From contig CAIQQO010000485.1 of assembly GCA_903873965.1 (NCBI GenBank), positions 1 to 44,316 of the forward strand: 44,316 bases of DNA, given 5' to 3'. The notes beneath the pieces were generated by a model that saw only the letters and a list, made by a program, of their open reading frames with translations, had not been told where the DNA came from and ran no database searches. A program made the position numbers and the translations under genes. Shown piece by piece: positions 37,914 to 44,316 of this stretch. How positions within the stretch are numbered: position 1 is the stretch's first letter; each line of letters starts with the position of its first letter. The DNA is from an uncultured bacterium (GTDB lineage Bacteria > Chloroflexota > Anaerolineae > J036 > Brachytrichaceae).

Positions 37914-40424
37914 ATCGATCTTCACCGTCTTGATCTCGAACGGATGGAAGTTCAGGCAGATAGCGTTATCAACCACATCTATCGCATGAATCGGGTCTTC
38001 GATCAGGTTGACTTCATGCGCGGTGGTGATGGGCGCGGCGAAAGTGATTTTCACGCCATCCACCGCTGCGCCCTGCGACTCGTACAACCGCATCACAACA
38101 CCACCATCTACGCCCGGCTTGACCGCCGACGCGACGATGCCAAAGTGCGCGATTGTTAGCAGTCCCCAGCTTGCCGGGAGTGATCCGGCGTGGGTATCCA
38201 GCGTACGCGTCATCAACGGCGCGTTGAAGGCAGCACCGGCGTGCACGGCATCGGCTGTGCGCCAGTCGCCCGTGTGCGGTACAAGCGCGTAGTCGAAACT
38301 GAACTGCCGCCCCACCTCCAATCCGGTGTCCGACGACATACCCGGCTCGTAGCCCCCGCCGAAGCCATACGCCACAATGGCCGAGCTGCGCATGAGGGAC
38401 AGCATGAGCGTATCGCCCGCCACATTGTTGCCGGGCAGTCCGCGGTTCAACAGCATTAACCCATTCTGGCCGTCGCTGTAATCGATCCAGTTCTGCGCCG
38501 GAAACTCGATGGCATCTGGGCGCTCCTGTGATCCAAACGGAATCTCGTGCACGCTGTTCCCGCCTTGAATCGTGGTGGGGAAAAGCACGCGATAACGCAC
38601 AAAGGTCTCATCATTGAGGAGCCGGGTGCACACATCAATGCGCTGCAACCCCGCATACAGGCGTACCGTTGTGCTGTAGCGCCCACCTGCGCCAAACGGG
38701 TGCGCCACGGTGAACTCCGAGACAACCGGACCGCATTTGATGTGACCGGCTTCTGCAGATTGCTCCGTGCTGAACAGCGCCTGACCCGGTTGTGGCGGGA
38801 AGTGCTTATTCTTCATCGCAATGCGGCTGCCGCCATCAAGTGGCTGATACGGCTCCCACAAATCGCCATGATCGGGCTCGCGCGCCAACACATTACCCGG
38901 TGCGCGCAACATATCGTACCCATCGGACTTGCGAATCAAATGGGTAATCGCGCCACTGTATAGATCAAGTTCTACACGGAAGAACTCGTTTTCGATAACA
39001 TTGCCAGCGGTGGTGGTTACATCTTCTGTCGCTGTCTTGACCGCGTGGATGCGGTAGATGGCATAGCCCAGCGCAGGCACTTCGCGAGCGACAAACGCGA
39101 CCTTGGCTTGCAGAAGCGCACCATTACCATCCCGCTGTGCCTCCATCAGCTGGGCCGGCACAGGCTGGCCGGCAGCATCGGTGATCATCACGTCCATCAC
39201 GCCGGGCTCGGAAAAGCCCACATCAACGAAGGCGATATCCGTGCACGCCCAACTCAACGCGTTGTACACGCCGGCGGCAATGCCCGCGCCGCGCGTATCG
39301 CTGGATGCAAACAATGTCTGCAGGCGATCACTCACCTCGCTGCGCGCAAGACTGCGTGAGAACTCGTAGGTGTTCAGCGTGTCTTCGTACACGTAGTCGG
39401 TCATGACGCCCGACATCAGGTCGTGGGTGTGATTAAACATCATAGGTTCCCACGCGCGCCACACCAGATCTTCGTTGCTCTTCGCGCCAAGAGCCGTCAG
39501 CGTGCCGCCCAACTTCTCGGCCGTCGTGAGAAGTCTCTCGATATCGCGGGTGAGTTGCTTTAGCCGGATGCGGCTGCTATAGATGCCCTGGAAAATCGGG
39601 TTGAGCTCGCCGCGCACGACAGAGCGCTCACGATGTTGATCGATATACGCCTCGTATTCAGCAGGCGTCGCGATGCGGAGCGTGAACGGCGCATCAGGCA
39701 TGCGGTTGAACGCTTCAACCAGCGCCGGCACATGCGCTTCCGGCTCGGTCACATCAGCGCCGGCAGGACCAACCCGGCCCAGCCCACGCGCAAAGGGAGC
39801 TAACTGGTCATAGCGTTCCTTCATAAAGGCAGCGAACTGGGGCAGCGTCTTCGGCGAATCGAAGGTAATGGCATAGCCCTGGGGAAGCCAGAACGCCGGA
39901 ATCTGCGATCCATCCAGCCCTTCCCAGAAAAACTCGGCGGGAACATCCCAGCCCGATACGCCGCGGAAGAACCAGAATGACTTGAAGCCGGCCAGCTTCA
40001 TCAACTGCGGAATCTGGGCATGGTGTCCAAACGTGTCGAGTTGCCAGCCCGTAGTGACATCGATACCGAGGGCTTCGCGGAAGTAGCGCTTGCCGTACAG
40101 CGCCTGGCGCACAAATGTTTCGCCGGAAGGCATGTTGACGTCTGGCTCACAAAGCAACCCTCCGGTGATCGCCATACGCCCTTCATCAACGAACTTCTGG
40201 AACGTTTCTCGCTCTTCTGGATAGCGATCCAGAAATGGTTTGACATAGCACATTTGGTCAAGGAGAAAGCGATAGTTCGGGTACTGCTTCAGTAACCTGA
40301 GAGCACGAAGAATATTGGGCAATCCCATATCTAAGTAGTCGGCGCGTGTCTTAAAGACTGCGCCCTCCCAATGTGTGTGTGGGACGATGAAAAACGTATC
40401 GCGAGTGTTATTCGTTTCTGTCAT
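37896..40424 (-). CDS. alpha-mannosidase, GH38 family
   Basis: 842 residues from ATG 40424, chosen because AGAGGT lies 6-8 bp upstream; the frame continues into the recombinase gene but not with homology. The N-terminal VPHTHWEGAVFKTRADYLDM is the GH38 opening, with Glu20 where the zinc-binding Asp of HTHWD or HSHND normally stands. WQLDTFGHHAQIPQLM carries the nucleophile Asp130. The second zinc His is in MFNHTHDLMSGVMTDYVYED. The C-terminal half is beta-sandwich. It cleaves alpha-mannose residues from glycans in the cytoplasm (no signal peptide). An integrative element now lies 8 bp upstream of its start codon, so its own promoter has probably been displaced. Confidence 0.92.
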   Translation of the reverse strand: MTETNNTRDTFFIVPHTHWEGAVFKTRADYLDMGLPNILRALRLLKQYPNYRFLLDQMCYVKPFLDRYPEERETFQKFVDEGRMAITGGLLCEPDVNMPSGETFVRQALYGKRYFREALGIDVTTGWQLDTFGHHAQIPQLMKLAGFKSFWFFRGVSGWDVPAEFFWEGLDGSQIPAFWLPQGYAITFDSPKTLPQFAAFMKERYDQLAPFARGLGRVGPAGADVTEPEAHVPALVEAFNRMPDAPFTLRIATPAEYEAYIDQHRERSVVRGELNPIFQGIYSSRIRLKQLTRDIERLLTTAEKLGGTLTALGAKSNEDLVWRAWEPMMFNHTHDLMSGVMTDYVYEDTLNTYEFSRSLARSEVSDRLQTLFASSDTRGAGIAAGVYNALSWACTDIAFVDVGFSEPGVMDVMITDAAGQPVPAQLMEAQRDGNGALLQAKVAFVAREVPALGYAIYRIHAVKTATEDVTTTAGNVIENEFFRVELDLYSGAITHLIRKSDGYDMLRAPGNVLAREPDHGDLWEPYQPLDGGSRIAMKNKHFPPQPGQALFSTEQSAEAGHIKCGPVVSEFTVAHPFGAGGRYSTTVRLYAGLQRIDVCTRLLNDETFVRYRVLFPTTIQGGNSVHEIPFGSQERPDAIEFPAQNWIDYSDGQNGLMLLNRGLPGNNVAGDTLMLSLMRSSAIVAYGFGGGYEPGMSSDTGLEVGRQFSFDYALVPHTGDWRTADAVHAGAAFNAPLMTRTLDTHAGSLPASWGLLTIAHFGIVASAVKPGVDGGVVMRLYESQGAAVDGVKITFAAPITTAHEVNLIEDPIHAIDVVDNAICLNFHPFEIKTVKIDVKRGA

Positions 40425-40432
40425 AGTTACCT

Positions 40433-42055
40433 CTAGATCGACATCTTGCCTTCTTCCGTTACGCATATCGGCTTCCCATTTAGGGAAACAGTAATATAGA
40501 GTGAGTCGTCAAAGTTCGCAATCACATGGACGTCCAATAACGCCATGTATTGCAGCCAATCCTCAAACGTGGCATGTGCAATACCTTTTGAAATCTCTTT
40601 ACACGTCGCCTCGAATGATCGCAGATGCGTGTCCGCAACGATAGCCAACACCTTGGCCTGTTCTGCTTCACGCTCCGCTTTGAGCTTGTTAATATCCTCC
40701 ACTAATGTTTTGTTTTTGCGTTCAATCTGTGTTGCAGTAAACACTCCTTGTGTCACCTGGTCTAGCAACCTATCGGATTGTTCCTCTAGTTGTTCAATGC
40801 GCTTGGTAAGACTGCCCACAACTGTACCGATGATGTCGTTATTTCGTTTATCCGCTGCCTCAAGTTCCCTGAACCCAGCGATAAATCCCTGTGGGTTTTC
40901 AACCATGTTGGTGATGGCAGACTGGACACGTTCGTCTATGTCATCTGCTCTACGGGTACCTTTCTTGCAGTTGTTCTCTAGCCCGTGAACCACCTTGTAG
41001 CTATAGCACTTATAGTACAAGCGATAGGATGATTTCTTGTGACCATGCACAGTAACTCCCATGCCACGGCCACACTCACAGGTTATGCGGCTACGCATCA
41101 TGTACTCGTAGATCGTGTTTCGCTTGCTGTATATCTTATTGTGAGAGATTCGTGCGGCAGCTGAATCGAACATCAGCTTGGTAACAATAGCAGGCACCTT
41201 GACAACGACGGGTGTTTTCACCGTGCTACCTGTTTTGCCGTATATCCATTCACCCATATACGTGCGATTGATTAATATACGGCGCACGACACTAATCGAC
41301 CATTCGGCATAGGTTGGCACTCCCACCCTACGCGTGTTGACTGGTGTGCTTCCTGGCCCATCAGTGTTCAATCTCGTAGGAATCCTCTTTAGGAACAGTA
41401 GGCTTACTATCCCACGTAGTGTCACTGGATGATTGGCTTCAAAATTCAATTCAACTTCGTCTTGATCAAGCCCGTGCACATACCACTTATAGATGAGCCG
41501 CACTATTCTGGCTTCGCTTTCTCTTATTACCAGTTCGCCCTTTCGATGTTCTTTGACATACGAATATCCATACGGCGATATTCCAGATATTAATACAAAT
41601 CCTGCTTGCGCTCTGCTAAGTTTCCCCAAAACAGAACGTCGCAGGATCGCCTTGCGTTCCATGCCTGACATAACACCAGAAAATAACTTGAGTGTTTCGC
41701 CAGCGTCATCATCGCTGAACTTGTTGCTGGCATAAAGAAACTTGCAACCAAGCAACTCGAAAGTATGCTCAACATCCAGGATTGGGTATAGATCGCGTGC
41801 CAATCTGTCTTGGTGATAGACGTAAATGTATCTGATCGGCTTGCTATCCTGTTTCCGCTTCATGATGAACGCACGCATTTCCAGCAGCCCAGGGCGATCA
41901 GTCTTTAGACCGCTGATTGTGTCCTCGAAAATTTCGATCAACGCACGATTTTGCTCGTTGGCGTACTCACGGATTGACTTCAGTTGATCTGGTTTCGAGT
42001 AGTTCGCTTCCTGCTTCGACGTGCTTACTCTTAGATAGCCGACTGCATCTTCCAT
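40433..42055 (-). CDS. large serine recombinase (site-specific integrase)
   Basis: The 540-residue protein starts with DAVGYLRVSTSKQ, whose Ser11 is the catalytic nucleophile. YVYHQDRLARDLYPILD and FSGVMSGMERKAILRRSVLG complete the resolvase domain. A recombinase domain (about 180-300) follows, then a zinc ribbon (CECGRG, YYKCYS, NNCKKG) and a coiled coil (about 410-470, LTKRIEQLEEQSDRLLDQV). Such enzymes integrate and excise phages or mobile elements between attP and attB without homology. The stop codon is 8 bp from the mannosidase ATG, so the attachment junction is expected here. Base composition looks less GC-rich than the chromosome to the left. Confidence 0.95.
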   Translation of the reverse strand: MEDAVGYLRVSTSKQEANYSKPDQLKSIREYANEQNRALIEIFEDTISGLKTDRPGLLEMRAFIMKRKQDSKPIRYIYVYHQDRLARDLYPILDVEHTFELLGCKFLYASNKFSDDDAGETLKLFSGVMSGMERKAILRRSVLGKLSRAQAGFVLISGISPYGYSYVKEHRKGELVIRESEARIVRLIYKWYVHGLDQDEVELNFEANHPVTLRGIVSLLFLKRIPTRLNTDGPGSTPVNTRRVGVPTYAEWSISVVRRILINRTYMGEWIYGKTGSTVKTPVVVKVPAIVTKLMFDSAAARISHNKIYSKRNTIYEYMMRSRITCECGRGMGVTVHGHKKSSYRLYYKCYSYKVVHGLENNCKKGTRRADDIDERVQSAITNMVENPQGFIAGFRELEAADKRNNDIIGTVVGSLTKRIEQLEEQSDRLLDQVTQGVFTATQIERKNKTLVEDINKLKAEREAEQAKVLAIVADTHLRSFEATCKEISKGIAHATFEDWLQYMALLDVHVIANFDDSLYITVSLNGKPICVTEEGKMSI

Positions 42056-42230
42056 TGGTTTTCGATTGTACTGGATGCCTCGCGCGGTATATTGCTATCT
42101 CGTAGATTTTCGCTAATATACTCGCCATTTCCTCGTACAAATCATCCTCAGTATTCATGTTTGTATCGTAGGTTACGCCACTCTTTTCCGTCAATGTTTT
42201 TCCATCGGGTTTGGCGACGCCAAACGTCAT
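41967..42230 (-). CDS. hypothetical element protein, 87 residues
   Basis: The ATG at 42230 overlaps the primase stop codon by 4 bp (ATGA) and has AAGGAG 5 bp upstream, which argues that it is translated. It has an acidic middle (NMNTEDDLYEEMASILAKI) and a basic C-terminal tail. Its last 89 bp overlap the start of the recombinase in another frame. I recognise no family. It may be a small regulator of the recombinase, but that is only suggested by position. Confidence 0.55.
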   Translation of the reverse strand: MTFGVAKPDGKTLTEKSGVTYDTNMNTEDDLYEEMASILAKIYEIAIYRARHPVQSKTNGRCSRLSKSKHVEAGSELLETRSTEVNP

Positions 42231-43258
42231 AGTAACTCCTTCATGGGGGGCAGCATCAACATCTCTGTCAACCGCTGCGATGCGGTGGGAACGTCCTTCT
42301 GGATGAACTCACCAATGTCCTTGTACTCTTTGGGCAGCCAGTGCAAGTGGGCGCGACCGCCGATCTCCTGCACCTTCTGGCTGGCAAAGAACTCGCCTTT
42401 GTCGCCACCGTCGTTGTCCGGAATGACGTAGATAGTGTTGATGTTCTTCAGGTACTTGTTCCATGCCAAGTCCCACGGCTTGGCGCGGTTGTTTCCCTGA
42501 AACGTACTGAACGCAGGGAATCCCTGTGACCACATGGCCACCACGTCCGGTACGCCTTCGATCAGTACGGCATACAGCCACGGTTTCTTTTGAATCTCGG
42601 TAGTGCCGTAGATGTTGTGGTTGTGGCTGCCTGTCTCGCTGATGTAGCGCATGATGTTGACCTTGTTTTCCATCGTCTCGAAACAACGTAGAAACTTCAA
42701 CACACATTCGATCTTGGGATTCAGCCGGTACTGGATACCCCACAGTAGGCTGTCAATGATGAGCGGGAACGAGTAGCGCCTGTATCCCGTGTGATAACCG
42801 ACCTTGAAGTAATCAATCCACCTGTCGGTCATGCCACGCCGGTACAGGTATTCACGCGCTCGCACGTCCATGTCATTGTGCCAGCGTAATGCCAGCGCAA
42901 GGTTGAGCGGCTCGATGGGAACAGGTTCGATAGCCTGTCGCGGAGCCACTCTAACGGTAGTGTTCTCCATCCACCACTTCGCAGCCATGACTGGCGTAAA
43001 GTCGTAGTACCACTTGATGTAGTCGATTGCACTCAGCCCACGCGGGGCGCAATGGCTACAAAACGCCATGAGATGACCGTTCTTCCACAACCTCAGCCGG
43101 AATCGTGTCTTACCACCGCATTTGGGGCATGGAACTTCCGGTGACAACCTGCCATTAAACTTACCCAGTAACACGGGAACGTGTTTCTCGACAACGGATA
43201 CCAGATCAGCGGTGGCGTTGATCTCTGCCCAAGGTATCCGTTCCTGTAGCACCGTCAT
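42227..43258 (-). CDS. DnaG-like phage primase (zinc ribbon plus TOPRIM)
   Basis: The 343-residue protein has an N-terminal zinc ribbon with PCPKCGGKTRFRLRLWKNGH and FCSHCAPRG. A primase-core-like region follows (RRGMTDRWIDYFKVGYH, like the DnaG RGL..I..F.IGY motif). The TOPRIM motifs are LIEGVPDVVAMWSQGFPA (metal Glu) and IYVIPDNDGGDKGE (DxD-like). It lacks a helicase domain and the C-terminal helicase-binding part of DnaG, so it is smaller than the 580-residue host enzyme. It should synthesise primers for replication of the element. Both ends overlap neighbours by 4 bp. Confidence 0.88.
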   Translation of the reverse strand: MTVLQERIPWAEINATADLVSVVEKHVPVLLGKFNGRLSPEVPCPKCGGKTRFRLRLWKNGHLMAFCSHCAPRGLSAIDYIKWYYDFTPVMAAKWWMENTTVRVAPRQAIEPVPIEPLNLALALRWHNDMDVRAREYLYRRGMTDRWIDYFKVGYHTGYRRYSFPLIIDSLLWGIQYRLNPKIECVLKFLRCFETMENKVNIMRYISETGSHNHNIYGTTEIQKKPWLYAVLIEGVPDVVAMWSQGFPAFSTFQGNNRAKPWDLAWNKYLKNINTIYVIPDNDGGDKGEFFASQKVQEIGGRAHLHWLPKEYKDIGEFIQKDVPTASQRLTEMLMLPPMKELL

Positions 43259-43470
43259 GCCTCTACCAGCTCTACTTCGCGTTCAACCCTGTCGGTGATG
43301 CGAATGATGCCCAGCTTGCCGGGTGTATACGCCCTGACCGCAACCAAAACGTTATGCGCTGTTTTGGTATCATCCGCCTCGAAAGTCCATGCGTGCATGG
43401 GGAATGGCTCCCATGCCTTTGTTCTCTCGTCCCATAGCGCCAGGGACAGGCGCGAGGTAATCATCTCCAT
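43255..43470 (-). CDS. hypothetical element protein, 71 residues
   Basis: A 71-residue frame with its stop overlapping the primase start by 4 bp (ATGA) and its own start overlapping the end of the upstream gene. Sequence such as MEMITSRLSLALWDER and TAHNVLVAVRAYTPGKLGII suggests a small beta-rich protein. No family recognised. The tight coupling to the primase argues that it is a real gene. Confidence 0.6.
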   Translation of the reverse strand: MEMITSRLSLALWDERTKAWEPFPMHAWTFEADDTKTAHNVLVAVRAYTPGKLGIIRITDRVEREVELVEA

Positions 43471-43733
43471 ACCTCTTTGCCGGTCAAATGGATGGCAACT
43501 CCAGCGATATAGTCACCGTTGCAGATGTACCTGCCTGGTACTGCCATCTTTGTGGCTTCCATGTTGATGTCTAACCGAAGCCCTTTCCCGTCCTCATTTA
43601 CCAGTAACATACCGTTTGGGCCAAGCTCAACTACCTCGACTAGCCCATCAACCATCTGCTGCGCTTCTTTGAGCGTTGGTTTGTGTCCGATTTCCGTCCG
43701 AGAATCGTCTAATCCAATCAATATTGCACTCAT
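43461..43733 (-). CDS. DUF3846-like small phage protein
   Basis: 90 residues from ATG 43733, which overlaps the upstream stop codon (TAATG). RTEIGHKPTLKEAQQMVDGL, then VEVVELGPNGMLLVNEDGKG and ICNGDYIAGVAI, follow the DUF3846 pattern: a helix with Q..V.G..E.V, then LVNE.GK. That family is found in phages and mobile elements, with no known function. The match is from memory of the motif. Confidence 0.65.
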   Translation of the reverse strand: MSAILIGLDDSRTEIGHKPTLKEAQQMVDGLVEVVELGPNGMLLVNEDGKGLRLDINMEATKMAVPGRYICNGDYIAGVAIHLTGKEVWR

Positions 43734-43963
43734 TAACCACCCCACTCTGAACGTGGCAGTGCCAGCGATCTGATACAACCACAGCTTCTACAGTGACCAC
43801 TGGTTAGCCCCTGCCTCCGCGTGATCAGTTTGGTACCGCACTCGCACATGCACTCCCACATCACCTGGCCGTTTCTGCGTTCATACGTCGGCTTAATGGC
43901 TACAAGCAGCCCGAATTTCTGACCACTCAAGTCTCTAATTGGTCGGCCTTTAAGTCTGCTCAT
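43733..43963 (-). CDS. small zinc-ribbon protein of phage type
   Basis: The 76-residue protein begins MSRLKGRPIRDLSGQKFGLL. The paired cysteine groups CMCECG and CRSCGC can bind zinc. The pattern D(L/I)(T/S)GQ.FG.L, W.C.C.CG and G..RSCGC is common in phage proteins, often beside HNH or AP2-type DNA-binding domains; here it stands alone. A DNA-binding role is plausible but not shown. Start and stop overlap neighbours as TAATG. Confidence 0.7.
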   Translation of the reverse strand: MSRLKGRPIRDLSGQKFGLLVAIKPTYERRNGQVMWECMCECGTKLITRRQGLTSGHCRSCGCIRSLALPRSEWGG

Positions 43964-44310
43964 TAGATGTACTCCGGTGCGTCACTGTCATCGAACATCG
44001 TCCCTTTGATTTCGTCGTAATCGTCGTCGTCATCACCTTTGTCGTTTTCAAGGGCAGCGGACACGATGTGTTCGATCTGGGTGAGATCGCCAATCTCCTG
44101 CTCGATCACGTCCTTAATCTGAAACCACTGGTCATCGGTGAAGGCCTGATTGGCTACGCCAATTGTGTTTCGCTCAATCTCGCCACGCGTGAACGTGACC
44201 ACTGCGATATCCTCAGTCGCACTCTCAAACGCCATTGCGACTTTCGACTTCTCAAACGTGCTGCTGTCCAGTGCGGCAATCACCGCATCTCGTAGTAGTT
44301 CAAAACTCAT
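43963..44310 (-). CDS. hypothetical acidic element protein, 115 residues
   Basis: 115 residues from ATG 44310, ending with the acidic tail ENDKGDDDDDYDEIKG and onwards. The front part (MSFELLRDAVIAALDSSTFE) looks like an alpha/beta fold. An acidic tail of this kind occurs in single-strand-DNA-binding or DNA-mimic phage proteins, but no such family can be claimed here. Its stop overlaps the start of the zinc-ribbon gene (TAATG), so the five small genes and the primase are probably translated from one message. The ribosome-binding site is cut off by the window edge. Confidence 0.6.
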   Translation of the reverse strand: MSFELLRDAVIAALDSSTFEKSKVAMAFESATEDIAVVTFTRGEIERNTIGVANQAFTDDQWFQIKDVIEQEIGDLTQIEHIVSAALENDKGDDDDDYDEIKGTMFDDSDAPEYI

Positions 44311-44316
44311 TGTTTA

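Larger units (their letters stand above)
40425..44316 (-). mobile_element. integrative element or prophage, left end (continues past the window)
   Basis: The block holds a serine integrase at its end, a DnaG-like primase and five small genes, all on one strand and mostly joined by ATGA or TAATG overlaps, as in phage early regions. No structural phage genes or conjugation genes are in view, so prophage, satellite and integrative element cannot be separated. The exact left boundary is not determined; the sequence between the recombinase stop and the mannosidase ATG is only 8 bp. Confidence 0.75.

Noticed and set aside
1-44316. tRNA, rRNA or CRISPR array
   Set aside because: No tRNA T-arm (GGTTCGAATCC type), rRNA-like stretch or regularly spaced repeats were seen in the gaps; all gaps are too short or have other content.

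Overview
The window is a 44 kb piece of a bacterial chromosome that most likely belongs to the Chloroflexota (Anaerolineae-like). That placement is an inference. It rests on the respiratory gene arrangement, a membrane/GAF/helix-turn-helix regulator of a type I associate with that phylum, a GH38 mannosidase of the 'HTHWEGAVF' type, and short degenerate intergenic repeats. No rRNA, tRNA or CRISPR array was seen, and no gap between genes exceeds about 210 bp once short genes are counted.

Layout. 1-2363 (+): the end of an M20 peptidase and an ABC-F ATPase. 2396-5144 (-): fucosidase, a stand-alone ChrB-C domain protein and an esterase. 5214-6424 (+): YdeI-like protein, a broken DUF2721 gene and a small membrane protein. 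6449-14948 (-): a housekeeping run of small membrane protein, membrane GAF-HTH regulator, GNAT, anchored protein, purine nucleoside phosphorylase, gltX, ndk and a TPR protein. 15016-19172 (+): a divergent S-adenosylhomocysteine-hydrolase-like protein, an RNA methyltransferase-like protein and glnS, ending at a bidirectional terminator shared with the ATP synthase genes.

19248-31622 (-) is the core of the window. One strong promoter (TTGCAC-N17-TATAAT) precedes nuoA-H-J-K-L-M-M-N, followed by atpI-B-E and a fused atpF-atpH. Only the membrane parts of the two machines are here. The peripheral arm of complex I (B-G, I) and the F1 genes (A, G, D, C) are absent. Two NuoM genes plus a NuoL whose C-terminal lateral-helix region is about 25-30 residues longer than usual point to the extended '2M' form of complex I. 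The second NuoM lacks the usual TM7 lysine. AtpB carries a roughly 60-residue external insertion, and the delta part of the b-delta fusion is only the C-terminal domain.

31796-40424 holds a LysM/M23 peptidase, PIG-L deacetylase and ClpS (-); MazG, a phosphoesterase and a Nudix/NrtR-like protein (+); then a GH38 mannosidase (-). From about 40430 to the right edge lies part of an integrative element or prophage (all -). A large serine recombinase abuts the mannosidase start codon and is preceded by a DnaG-like primase and five small, translationally coupled genes. The element continues beyond the window.
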